From JANOYY01 sp043720395 (GTDB lineage Bacteria; Actinomycetota; Acidimicrobiia; Acidimicrobiales; JANYDT01), in contig JAYSSR010000077.1 in the NCBI GenBank assembly GCA_043720395.1, positions 1 to 64,000 on the forward strand: a DNA stretch of 64,000 nt. The letters are read 5' to 3'. Position numbers and translations under genes: made by a program. A model generated the notes under the pieces. That model made no database searches. It saw nothing but the letters and a program-made list of their open reading frames with translations, and was not told where the DNA came from. Numbering within the stretch: position 1 is the stretch's first letter; each line of letters starts with the position of its first letter. Below, piece after piece: positions 42,588 through 51,115 of this stretch.

Positions 42588-43281
42588 CATAGAAGTCGAG
42601 GGATTCGATGTGGCTCCAGTCTTCAGCGATCTCAAGAGTCTCTAGTCGGCCAGACTCGAGGTAATCGGGAGAGAGAAAGGCCTCCACGGCTCCAAACTTG
42701 CGAGCCCCGCCCACCCTGGTGAAGGCCGACGGCTCGTAGATTGCGAGCCCTACTGAGGTCACGCCCCCGCGCGGTGCCCGTTCGATCACTTCGTGCACGG
42801 TGCCGCCTTCAGCTACAACGAACCTCGGGTGTGTCGGCGCGAACGGTGCCCTGGACACTACCGCCAGCGATCGGCCTGAGGTATGCCTGCTGAACCGCTC
42901 TTTCACGATCAAGCGGGAGGTTGCATGAAGCGCCACGTTCCCGTGGGAGTATACGAACGGTGTGTCTGCGTGGGCGATCGCATGGCTGAGTGCCTCGTAC
43001 GTCCCGTCTACTGCGGAGTCATCAAGAAAGGCCAGTTCGCAGTCCACGCCGGCTTCAGCAGCAATCAATCGCACCTGGTCGCCAAGGTGCCCCACGAGAA
43101 GCGTCACCTTTGAGCACCCAAGATCATCAGCCAGTGTCTCCAACACATGGTGGATAGCTGGTCTTCCGCCCACGGGCAGAATGCACTTGTTGATGAATTG
43201 CCCCACCGAACCAAGACGAGTGCCTCGTCCGCCGCACACAACGAACCCTTCCACGTCCGGAAACCTACTCTCAATTCGCAC
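42574..43281 (-). CDS. NTP-transferase-fold protein with altered metal site
   Basis: A 235-residue nucleotidyltransferase of the sugar-phosphate type: FVVCGGRGTRLGSVGQFINK, then CILPVGGRPAIHHVLETL, the classic GxGTRL...K..LP pair. Where active enzymes have a GD metal motif this one has FVYSHGNVALH, and the second acidic position (W-DIGTPEDY type) reads WSHIESLDFY. It may bind or transfer an unusual group, or be inactive. GTG start. The product is presumably an NDP-linked or cytidylyl-activated small molecule used by the neighbouring SDR, cupin and methyltransferase genes; that pathway is inferred from proximity. Confidence 0.75.
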   Translation of the reverse strand: MRIESRFPDVEGFVVCGGRGTRLGSVGQFINKCILPVGGRPAIHHVLETLADDLGCSKVTLLVGHLGDQVRLIAAEAGVDCELAFLDDSAVDGTYEALSHAIAHADTPFVYSHGNVALHATSRLIVKERFSRHTSGRSLAVVSRAPFAPTHPRFVVAEGGTVHEVIERAPRGGVTSVGLAIYEPSAFTRVGGARKFGAVEAFLSPDYLESGRLETLEIAEDWSHIESLDFYAGTW

Positions 43282-43325
43282 TCTGTTCGGAACTCGTTAG
43301 CTCAAGCCGACAGTGCGCTACCTAG

Positions 43326-44351
43326 CTAGTGCCAGCAACCCATCACCGGAAGCTCTGTTGTCCGCACTCCGGCGAGCCGGTACTGCAGAGAGCGGAGGAG
43401 CACCTGCGGGCAGCGAAGGACGCCGTCGGCGGTACGGATCTGTAGGTGGAGGTGGGGGCCGCTGGACCGGCCGGTGTTACCGGAGGTGAGGATCTGCGTC
43501 CCAGCGGCGACGGTAGTGCCGGCAGCGACGTGGGCGGCGTTGCCGTGGCAGTAGGCCCAGCGGGTCCCCTCGTCGTCTTCGATCGTGACGCCGATCCCGC
43601 ACGTCTCGCAGCCGGCCGGGTTCTGGCCACAGCCGTGGTCCCACCAGTTGTACGGCCAGTACTGGACCGTCACGACACGCCCGCGTCGGATGGCGTAGAT
43701 CGGGGTTCCGGTCGGGAGCATCCAGTCCCACGCGGGATAGGTGTGATGAGGTTCGTCAACGGGTGCTGTGGAGAACAGGTCTGCCGGTCCGGGGATCGCG
43801 TAGCCGTCGGCGAACGGGATGATCGCTTCCCCTGGAGCGCATGACCCTCCTGCGGTGGTGCCGTCGCCACCGGTGAGTTGCCGGTCGTACTCGGCGAGCC
43901 ATCGCTGTTGGTACTGGCGAGGCGTGAGGACGTTGCCTGCCGAGGGCACGGGGACCTGGTCCCACGTTGGTGAAGTCGGGCTCGGGAGGTGGCCGAGGTA
44001 CCAGACGACGGGTACGGCGCTGACGTCGCCGTCGTTGGCGTCGAGGATGCGGCGGACATTCTCGGCGGCCTTCGCGTCCTGCACCGCTGGTGGTGCCTGC
44101 CATGCCTGTGCGTAGCCGCCGTAGTTGGCCCAGGTGGAGTCGATGAACTGGTAGGCGCCTGAAGCGCTCGACCCGGCGGCGCGTGCGGTGTAGTCGCCAC
44201 CGGACTCGAGGGTTCGGATCGTTGCGAGGATCGGTGCGACGTCACCACCGGCGGCGCAGCCGATGCCGGGGTTGTCGCCCGTAGCGAACACGACGGGGAA
44301 CGCGACAAGTGCGAGCACGAGTCCGACGATCGGGAGTGCGAGGAGTTTCAT
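43326..44351 (-). CDS. Cell-wall hydrolase: transglycosylase-like plus M23 peptidase
   Basis: A 341-residue exported enzyme. After a signal anchor (KLLALPIVGLVLALVAFPVV) comes a lysozyme-like domain (IRTLESGGDYTARA and SGAYQFIDSTWANYGGY, with Glu as catalytic acid), then a LytM/M23 peptidase (PAWDWMLPTGTPIYAIRRGR, with GRSSGPHLHLQIRTADG giving the HxH ligands). Conjugative elements of Gram-positive bacteria use such bifunctional enzymes to open peptidoglycan for the transfer channel. The ATG directly follows a GAGGAG stretch. The gene diverges from the VirB2-like gene; about 160 bases between them should hold both promoters. Confidence 0.88.
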   Translation of the reverse strand: MKLLALPIVGLVLALVAFPVVFATGDNPGIGCAAGGDVAPILATIRTLESGGDYTARAAGSSASGAYQFIDSTWANYGGYAQAWQAPPAVQDAKAAENVRRILDANDGDVSAVPVVWYLGHLPSPTSPTWDQVPVPSAGNVLTPRQYQQRWLAEYDRQLTGGDGTTAGGSCAPGEAIIPFADGYAIPGPADLFSTAPVDEPHHTYPAWDWMLPTGTPIYAIRRGRVVTVQYWPYNWWDHGCGQNPAGCETCGIGVTIEDDEGTRWAYCHGNAAHVAAGTTVAAGTQILTSGNTGRSSGPHLHLQIRTADGVLRCPQVLLRSLQYRLAGVRTTELPVMGCWH

Positions 44352-44509
44352 CTCCTCTGTCGCACCCACGGGGCGACCGGTTCGTGACAGTCCGCGTTCC
44401 GGGGGTCTCGATGTCGTCCGGGTGTCGCGATCTGCCGCCGACGTGGGTGGGTTCAGCGGTGATCGACACGCCGAGCAGCGGTGTGTCGCAGACACCAAGG
44501 AGGTGTGCC

Positions 44510-44857
44510 ATGCCGGTGAGGCATCGAGCGCGTCTGTCGGTCGGGCTGATGCTCGTCGTCAGCGGAGTACTGATGGGCGCGTCGCCCGCGTGGGCACAGG
44601 TGCCCGATCCGGCCCCGGATAGTTCGCTTCCGGGCGGGGCCCTGATCACTCAGGTGCTCGGGTGGTTGAAGTACGCGAGCATCGCCGCTGCGGTCGCCGG
44701 GCTGCTGATCGGCGGGATCGCGACGGGCGTGGGCCACTTCGGCTCGTCGTACAGCGCGAGCTCGGCCGGTCGGAAGTGGGTGCTCGGTGGTATCGGCGCG
44801 GCGATGCTCGCTGGGCTCGCTCATACGATCGCCACGACCGTCTACAACGCGAGCTGA
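44510..44857 (+). CDS. VirB2-like small membrane subunit of transfer channel
   Basis: A 115-residue protein with a signal peptide (RLSVGLMLVVSGVLMGASPA, cut near AWAQ), then two hydrophobic helices (VLGWLKYASIAAAVAGLLIG and VLGGIGAAMLAGLAHTIATT) joined by a short loop, the plan of VirB2/TrbC-type subunits. AAGGAGGTG before the ATG is a near-ideal ribosome site, as expected for a structural subunit. It is the first gene of the second conjugation operon. Confidence 0.7.
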   Translation: MPVRHRARLSVGLMLVVSGVLMGASPAWAQVPDPAPDSSLPGGALITQVLGWLKYASIAAAVAGLLIGGIATGVGHFGSSYSASSAGRKWVLGGIGAAMLAGLAHTIATTVYNAS

Positions 44858-44858
44858 C

Positions 44859-45536
44859 ATGCGGCGCGGGATGGTTGTGAGCGCTGTGGTGCTCGTCGCC
44901 GCGGCGGCGGTTGGTCTCCGCACGTGCACTGCTGCGGGCCCTGAGGCGGCGCCGCCGAGTTCAACCCCGGCCGTCGCGCCGGATGAGGTGCGGCCGGATG
45001 CCGGTCCGAGCACCGAACGGCTCGGCGTGCCGATCGGGTGGAGTCGCGACGCCACAGGTGCTCGCTCTGCTGCCGCGTCGGCTGTGTCGTTGACCGGGGA
45101 GCTCGCCCGAGCGGGCTTCATCACACGGTCCGACATGATCCGGGTCTTGGCTTCGCGCCGCTACGGGCCGACGCTTGCGGACTTGTCGGCGGCCCAGCTC
45201 GACGCCTTCATCGACGACCTGGCAGGCGAAGGTCTCACATCAGCGCAGCTGCTGCTCCAGGAGCTCCCGCTCACCGCCTTCGTCGAGTCGGCATCGGCCG
45301 ACGCTGCGACGGTGCAGGTGTGGGCGCTGCTCGTCGCCGGAGGAGACCGCCTCGGATCGCCAAGGCAGCTGTGGCGGACGGTGACCGTCGAGTTGGTATG
45401 GGAGGACGGCGACTGGAAAGTCGATCGATGGACGGTCCGCCCGGGCCCAACACCGGCGCTCGCCACCAACGCCCCGGTCGCGTCTCTCGCCGAATTGCGC
45501 GAAGTCACGGCGTGGCCACCCGTGGGAGGTGCATGA
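44859..45536 (+). CDS. Membrane-anchored transfer protein, VirB8-like in layout
   Basis: A 225-residue protein with an N-terminal anchor (GMVVSAVVLVAAAAVGLRTC), a Pro/Ala-rich spacer and a soluble domain. GVPIGWSRDATGARSAAASA, VQVWALLVAGGDRLGSPRQL and TVTVELVWEDGDWKVDRWTV are blocks shared with extracytoplasmic proteins of actinobacterial conjugation loci that take the place of VirB8/TcpC. It starts one base after the previous stop and runs into the VirB6-like gene. Confidence 0.65.
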   Translation: MRRGMVVSAVVLVAAAAVGLRTCTAAGPEAAPPSSTPAVAPDEVRPDAGPSTERLGVPIGWSRDATGARSAAASAVSLTGELARAGFITRSDMIRVLASRRYGPTLADLSAAQLDAFIDDLAGEGLTSAQLLLQELPLTAFVESASADAATVQVWALLVAGGDRLGSPRQLWRTVTVELVWEDGDWKVDRWTVRPGPTPALATNAPVASLAELREVTAWPPVGGA

Positions 45537-45537
45537 C

Positions 45538-46854
45538 ATGTTCGATTGGGTCATCGGCGGTCTCGGCGACCTGTTCGGGTTGGGCCTCAACGCCATCGGA
45601 GAGGCGGTCGGCTGGGCATGGGACAAGGTCGTGACCGGCATCTACACCTGGCTCGCCAACGGCTTGGCGCTGCTGGTCGAGTGGGTGTGGTCGGTGCTCG
45701 ACTCGGGGACGACACCGCGGGTCACGGCCGGCTGGTTTGCCAACGACCTCGCCGTGCAGTTGGGCGTGCTCGCCCTCGCCGTCACGGTGGCGATGATGCT
45801 CGCCTCCGGCATCCAAGCAGCACTCGCTGGCCGTCCCGAGCAGATCCTCGACGCCATCCGCCAGGGCATCTGGTCGATCGTGGCGTCAGCCCTGACGGTG
45901 ACAGTGATCGACCTCCTGTTGGGTCTCGTGGACGAAGCCTCCGCCATGGTCTGGCAGTCGGGCCGAGCCGACCTCGTCAGCATGATCGAAGGGATCGTCG
46001 TGGTTGCGACCACGACCGGACCGCTCGCCACGACGTTCGTCGGGCCGCTGTGTCTGCTCGTCGGATTCGTCGGGCTCATCGGCCTGGTCGTGTCGCTGAT
46101 GATGCGGTCGTCGCTGATCTACCTCGCCGCCGCGTTGGCACCGCTGGTGTGGTCGGCGAACGTGCTGCCCCTGTTCCGGGGCACCGCCCGCAAGCTGATC
46201 CACCTCACCGTTGCGCTGATCGTGTCAAAGCTGGCGATCGTCGTCAGCCTCGTCGTCGCGGTGAACCTGATCGCACACCCATCCGGCGACCCCGATAGCA
46301 CATCGGTCATCAACGACGGCGCAGCCGCAGTCGGAACGCTCATGTCCGGGTTCGTGTGCTTCCTGATCGGCGCCGTGTCGCCGCTCGTGCTCTACAAGCT
46401 GATGCCGACCGTCGAGGGAGCGATCATCGGCGCAGGGGTGGCAGGCGGCTGGACCCGCGGCGCGACGACGGCTGCCCATACGGCGCTGATGGTCAAGAGC
46501 CTCGGAGCCTCCGCCGCAGGGTCCGCAGCGACCAAGGGCGTGGCCGGTCAGGCCGGTGCTCGGGGGGCAGCCGGTTCGTCGACACAGCGGGGAGCGATCC
46601 CCGGTCTCACGGGAGCCGCGTCCGGCAGCAATCCATCGCCGACCGGGTCCGCTTCGTCTGGCTCACAGGCCTCGACCTCGGCGGGATCGAGTTCGAGGCC
46701 GAGTACCTCGTCGAGCGCTGAAGGCGGTGGTGCTGCGCGCTCGACTCGGGCGTCGACGCCAACGCTGCCACCGACACGCGAGCGGCGGCAGCCGCCGCGT
46801 TCGGCAGGCGTGGCGGCGGACGATTCCGCGTCCGGAAACGACAACGATGAGTGA
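45538..46854 (+). CDS. VirB6/TrbL-like polytopic membrane protein
   Basis: A 438-residue protein with about six membrane helices, including VLALAVTVAMMLASGI, LVGFVGLIGLVVSLMM, SSLIYLAAALAPLVWSANVL and LMSGFVCFLIGAVSPLVLYK, the VirB6/TrbL plan for the inner-membrane core of a type IV secretion channel. The C-terminal about 110 residues are low-complexity Gly/Ala/Ser/Thr and cytoplasmic. The ATG is preceded by GGGAGG. It overlaps the SCO6880 gene by eight bases. Confidence 0.78.
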   Translation: MFDWVIGGLGDLFGLGLNAIGEAVGWAWDKVVTGIYTWLANGLALLVEWVWSVLDSGTTPRVTAGWFANDLAVQLGVLALAVTVAMMLASGIQAALAGRPEQILDAIRQGIWSIVASALTVTVIDLLLGLVDEASAMVWQSGRADLVSMIEGIVVVATTTGPLATTFVGPLCLLVGFVGLIGLVVSLMMRSSLIYLAAALAPLVWSANVLPLFRGTARKLIHLTVALIVSKLAIVVSLVVAVNLIAHPSGDPDSTSVINDGAAAVGTLMSGFVCFLIGAVSPLVLYKLMPTVEGAIIGAGVAGGWTRGATTAAHTALMVKSLGASAAGSAATKGVAGQAGARGAAGSSTQRGAIPGLTGAASGSNPSPTGSASSGSQASTSAGSSSRPSTSSSAEGGGAARSTRASTPTLPPTRERRQPPRSAGVAADDSASGNDNDE

Positions 46855-48313
46855 GGCACGGGCGTACCGGTTCGCCGACTCGAATCGGCCAGGGCTGCTT
46901 CTGGGACTCAGCGCACGGCAAGCGGTCCCGATGATCGTCGGTGCCGTCGTCCTCGCCGTCACGCTCCAGACGCCGTTGCACCCTCTGGCCGGTCTCATCG
47001 GTCCGGCAGTCGGTTCGGTCCTGGCCTTCGGGCGGTGGCGGGGCGCCCCCGTCGCGGAGACGCTCGTACCTGGTGCCCGGCTCTACGGGCGGCGGGCGCT
47101 TCGTCGCGGGCGTTGGGTTCGACCATCACTCGTCGGCGACAACACCAACCATGCGCTACCCGATGCGCTTCACGGGCTCGAGCTCCTCGAACCATCCGAC
47201 CGTCCGCTCGGGGTCATCCGAGACAAGGCCGCTGGCACGGTGACCGCTGTGCTTCGGGTGCGCGGCTACGGGTTCCCGTTGGCGGGCGCGGTCGAGCAGG
47301 ACACGATGCTCGGCGCCTGGGGTGCTGCGCTCTCACCGCTCGCTCGTGAGCAGTCCCCGGTGCGACACGTGGTGTGGCACGAGTGGAGTCACCCTGTCAC
47401 CAGCGACACCCACCGTGCGTTCCTCGACGCCGTCGGGATCGACCAGCGACGCCACGATCCCGCAGTGGCCGACTACCTGGCGCTCGTCGACGAACAGGCA
47501 CCGGCGACGATCGCACATGAGGTCCTCGTCGCCGTGACGATCGACTTGCGGCGCGTCCGCTCGCGACGGTCGGTGAGGTCCCCGCTCGGCGCCGCCGTCG
47601 ACGCGCTGTTCGACGAGTCGCGTCAGCTGGCGTCACGGCTCGAAGCAGCAGGCCTCGACGTCGACCCTCCGATGTCGGCATTGGAACTCGCAAGTGCGAC
47701 CCGGGTCCGCAGCGCACCCGACCGCGCCGCTCAGGTGCTGGCGCTCACGCGCTCTCTTGCGGCAGCGGCACGGCGAGGAGCGTTCGAGTGGGGACCGATG
47801 GTCGTCGAACCCGACTGGCGCCACGTGCACGTCGACGACGCGTTCCACCGCTCCTACCGAGTCGCCGGTTGGCCACAGCTGCCGGTGCCGGCCGACTGGT
47901 TGTCGCGATTGCTCGCCGACACTCACTGCGTCCGCACCGTCAGCGTCGTGATGGAACCCGTACCAATGGGACGCGCGGCGCGGGCCGCCGACCGCGAGGT
48001 CATGGCCCGCGAAGCCGACAGCGACCTCAAGGAACGCAAAGGCTTCCGAGTCAACGCACGCGAACGCAAGCGGCTCGCCGACGCCGAACGCCGCGAGCAC
48101 GAACTGTCCGAAGGGCACGCAGAGTTCCGCTTCGTCGGACTCGTGAACGTCACCGCCCCGACACTCGACGACCTCGACGACGACTGCACCGTCCTCGAGC
48201 AGGCAGCAGCCCAATGCCTGCTCGATCTCCGACCGCTCGACGCCCGCCACGACCAGGGCTGGGTGGCATCGCTCCCGCTCGGCCGAGCCCTTGCTCCCGG
48301 ATTCGCACCATGA
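46847..48313 (+). CDS. SCO6880-family conjugation protein
   Basis: A 488-residue protein. The start YRFADSNRPGLLLGLSARQA followed by two short helices (VPMIVGAVVLAVTLQ, LHPLAGLIGPAVGSVLAFG) is the mark of SCO6880/PrgI-like proteins of actinobacterial elements. The rest resembles the N-terminal half of VirB4 (DKAAGTVTAVLRVRGYGFPL, RTVSVVMEPVPMGRAARAAD, ARERKRLADAERREHELSEG). With the next gene, which carries the ATPase half, it probably makes up a split VirB4. ATGA overlap with that gene supports fixed stoichiometry. Confidence 0.82.
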   Translation: MSEARAYRFADSNRPGLLLGLSARQAVPMIVGAVVLAVTLQTPLHPLAGLIGPAVGSVLAFGRWRGAPVAETLVPGARLYGRRALRRGRWVRPSLVGDNTNHALPDALHGLELLEPSDRPLGVIRDKAAGTVTAVLRVRGYGFPLAGAVEQDTMLGAWGAALSPLAREQSPVRHVVWHEWSHPVTSDTHRAFLDAVGIDQRRHDPAVADYLALVDEQAPATIAHEVLVAVTIDLRRVRSRRSVRSPLGAAVDALFDESRQLASRLEAAGLDVDPPMSALELASATRVRSAPDRAAQVLALTRSLAAAARRGAFEWGPMVVEPDWRHVHVDDAFHRSYRVAGWPQLPVPADWLSRLLADTHCVRTVSVVMEPVPMGRAARAADREVMAREADSDLKERKGFRVNARERKRLADAERREHELSEGHAEFRFVGLVNVTAPTLDDLDDDCTVLEQAAAQCLLDLRPLDARHDQGWVASLPLGRALAPGFAP

Positions 48314-49605
48314 GCACGACCAGCGACCACCTGCCCGACGATGGCCGGCCCGGTTGGCGCCGAGCACCCGGGCTACGAATCGAACGCCACCGGGCGACGA
48401 TGGCACACCTGTCATCGGTGTACCCGTGCCACACCGACACTGGGTTCGGCGAGCGGGGGCCATACATCGGGGTCAACGTCACCGGCGGCGGGAGCGGGTT
48501 CTTCTACGACCCCTTCGAGCTGTACCCGACGCATCTGACCAACCCCAACGTTGCGATCGTCGGCGACCTCGGCTTCGGCAAGTCAGCACTGGTGAAAGCG
48601 ATGCTCGGTCGCGAACTCGCCGTATACGGATCGAAGCGCCAAGTCACGATCCTCGACCCCAAAGGCGAGTACCGCCCCTTCGCGGCCGCCCACGGGTTGC
48701 CCGTCATCAGGCTGCGGCCAGGCGGCACCGATCGCCTCAACCCGCTCGACGCACGCGGCGACCCCACAGAGACCGTGCGACGGCAGTCGTTGGCGACCGC
48801 TCTCGTCGCCGGTGTGCTCGGTCGGGCCCTCGACCCAATCGAAGACGCCGTGCTCGGGTGGACGATCACGACCCTCGCGCGCCAAGAGCGGCCGTTCACG
48901 TTCGTCGACGTCGCCGCGACCCTCGCAAGCCCCGCGGAGGAACTGGTGGCGCTCTCCCGACGGACACCGCTCGAACTCACACACGCAGCGACGCCGGTGA
49001 TCTTCGCCGTCGACAAACTGCTCTCACGAACGCTCGCCGGCATGTTCGACGGCCCGACCACCGTGAACATCGACTGGGACAACGGTCCCGGGTTCGTCAT
49101 CGATCTCTCCGCCGTGTGGGGCGACGACGAAGCGCTACCGCTCGTGATGCTCGCAGCCACGTCATGGCTCTCGGCGACTCTGCAGCGCGACTCACCGCGA
49201 CGAGTCCTCCAGGTCATCGACGAAGCGTGGGCTGCCGTCCGTCACGGCGCCCGACACTTCCAAGCCGCGATCAAGCTGTCGCGCACCTTTGGCGTGTCCA
49301 CCTGGTTGATCTGCCACCGGCCGGCCGATCTCACTGCACAGTCCGACGACGGCACCGCGACCGCCAAGATCTCCGCCGGACTTCTCTCCGACGTCCAGAC
49401 CCGGATCATTTTCCACCAACCGCCCGACCAGGTGAACACCGCCGCCGAACTGTTCGGGCTCTCCGAACGCGAGCGCGACTGGGTGGCCACCATGGTGCGC
49501 GGTCGAGCGCTGTGGCGTCTCCAACGCCGCGGCGCGGTTGTTCACACGGTCCTCACCGACGCCGAACGGCAGGTGTGCGACACCGATCGGTCGATGTCGG
49601 CGTAG
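48310..49605 (+). CDS. VirB4/TraC-like ATPase (C-terminal motor half)
   Basis: A 431-residue HerA/VirB4-type ATPase. Walker A is NVAIVGDLGFGKSALVKAML, and QVTILDPKGEYRPFAAAHGL follows as in VirB4/TraC. Walker B is RRVLQVIDEAWAAVRHGARH, and SRTFGVSTWLICHRPADL plus VQTRIIFHQPPDQ match the sensor regions. It lacks the usual N-terminal half, which the preceding SCO6880 gene seems to supply. It energises assembly of the transfer channel. Confidence 0.88.
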   Translation: MSTTSDHLPDDGRPGWRRAPGLRIERHRATMAHLSSVYPCHTDTGFGERGPYIGVNVTGGGSGFFYDPFELYPTHLTNPNVAIVGDLGFGKSALVKAMLGRELAVYGSKRQVTILDPKGEYRPFAAAHGLPVIRLRPGGTDRLNPLDARGDPTETVRRQSLATALVAGVLGRALDPIEDAVLGWTITTLARQERPFTFVDVAATLASPAEELVALSRRTPLELTHAATPVIFAVDKLLSRTLAGMFDGPTTVNIDWDNGPGFVIDLSAVWGDDEALPLVMLAATSWLSATLQRDSPRRVLQVIDEAWAAVRHGARHFQAAIKLSRTFGVSTWLICHRPADLTAQSDDGTATAKISAGLLSDVQTRIIFHQPPDQVNTAAELFGLSERERDWVATMVRGRALWRLQRRGAVVHTVLTDAERQVCDTDRSMSA

Positions 49606-49720
49606 GGCGGCGGGTTCAGTGGGACTGACGATGTTTCAGCTGCGACCCCAAGGGTCGATGGCCGGTGGTGGGTGGTTCGCGTCCTTGGGTTCGGGAACCG
49701 GCGGTGCTGGTGCTATGTCG

Positions 49721-50968
49721 TCATGCGCTGGCGGGCGCTCGGGTGCTGGTGGTGGTGGCGAGGATGATCAGCGCGAGGAGCATCCAGGCGGCGAGGTAGG
49801 CGAAGGCCCAGGTGGGGCTGAGCGCGGTCCAAAGGATGCCAGCGATCAGGCTCGCGGCGAGGTTCCCGAGGCTTTGGATGGCGGCGAGGAGCCCGAACGC
49901 GGAACCGCGGATGTCTTCAGGTGCGTGGGTGGCGACGGCGGCATGTTCAGCGGTTTCGACGCAGCCGATACCGATCCCGGCAAGCACGAACGCGGGGAGC
50001 AGCATCGCCCAGTTGGTGGTGTCTTGTGTGAACCACAGGTAGGCGACGGCGAACGCGGCGGTGCCGGCGAGCAGGACTCGGGTGGCGCCTCGGCGGTCGG
50101 TGTGTTGGCCGGCGGGGAAGCTGGTCAGGGTCGCTGCGACGTTGTAGGCGACGTAGAGGCCGAGGGCGATGGTGGTGGCGCGGTCTTGGCCGTGATCGGG
50201 CTCGAGAAGTTCGCTGGCGCGCAGGATGAGCAAGGTCGCGGCGACGTTGCCGATCTCGAACGCGGTGATCCCCGCGAACAGTGGTCGCAGTGGACCGACC
50301 AGGACGGGTCGAATCACGATCCGCAACGGCCGCTTCGCAGCGGGTTTGGGGCGGGCGGTGTGCCGGATCGCGTAGATGATCGCGAGCGCGGCGAGGAGCC
50401 CGGGGATGACGGAGAGACCGATCGCCCAGCGGGTTCCGACGGTCGCGACGAGTGCGATCGCGAGGAGTGGTCCGCCGATCGCACCGAGGTTGTCCATGGA
50501 GCGTTCGAAGCCATAGGCGCGTCCGTAGGCCTTGGCGGGAACGACGTCGGCCAGGAGGGCGTTGCGGGCAGGGACGCGCAGCCCGCGAGCGGTCCAGGCG
50601 CCGGCGCGCAGGACGGCAACTTGCCAGACGCCGGTGGTGGCGCCGATGCCGGCGGAGAGCACGGCGGTGGTGGTGTAGCCACCGACGGCGATGTTGCGTC
50701 GTCGGGCGGGTTCGTCGGCCAGCGCGCCGCCACCGAAGCGCGCAATCCCGGCCAGCGCGTCGGAGACACCTTCGATCGCGCCGAGCGCGGAGGCGGGTGC
50801 ACCGAGGGTCGAGGTCAAGAGCGACGGCAACAGTGCGGTCGGGATCTCATGCCCCACATCGGCGAGGAAGCTCGCAATGCCGATCCCAGCGACGCCGGGT
50901 GTCATCCACTCCCGCGTCCCGGCGTTCGAGGTGTCGTCACCGAGCTCGGCGTGTTCGGGGGCGGTCAC
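49721..50968 (-). CDS. MFS transporter
   Basis: A protein of about 415 residues with twelve predicted helices and an MFS loop 2-3 type motif (GALADEPARRRNIAVGGYTT, and FPAGQHTDRRGATRVLLAGT in the second half). GLRVPARNALLADVVPAKAY resembles drug-efflux and related MFS members. The GTG start used here is preferred; another GTG lies ten codons earlier. It is on the strand opposite to its conjugation neighbours and is probably cargo. Substrate unknown. Confidence 0.85.
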   Translation of the reverse strand: MTAPEHAELGDDTSNAGTREWMTPGVAGIGIASFLADVGHEIPTALLPSLLTSTLGAPASALGAIEGVSDALAGIARFGGGALADEPARRRNIAVGGYTTTAVLSAGIGATTGVWQVAVLRAGAWTARGLRVPARNALLADVVPAKAYGRAYGFERSMDNLGAIGGPLLAIALVATVGTRWAIGLSVIPGLLAALAIIYAIRHTARPKPAAKRPLRIVIRPVLVGPLRPLFAGITAFEIGNVAATLLILRASELLEPDHGQDRATTIALGLYVAYNVAATLTSFPAGQHTDRRGATRVLLAGTAAFAVAYLWFTQDTTNWAMLLPAFVLAGIGIGCVETAEHAAVATHAPEDIRGSAFGLLAAIQSLGNLAASLIAGILWTALSPTWAFAYLAAWMLLALIILATTTSTRAPASA

Positions 50969-51115
50969 CCGTGCAGTGTGCCAGCCGACAGTGGCCACGG
51001 TTGGGAGCGCCGGTCACCACCGCGGTGGGCGCAGCCGCACGAAGACCGGCCAGGTAGAGCCAGCGCTCAGGGACCACGCGAGCTGAACGAACCCAAGCGA
51101 GCGTGGGTGTAAGCG

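Noticed and set aside
49538..51112. Long plus-strand Gly/Asp/Glu-rich frame (524 codons) over the MFS gene
   Set aside because: It is antisense to a clear twelve-helix transporter; the Gly/Glu richness comes from reading codon positions of hydrophobic residues in reverse.
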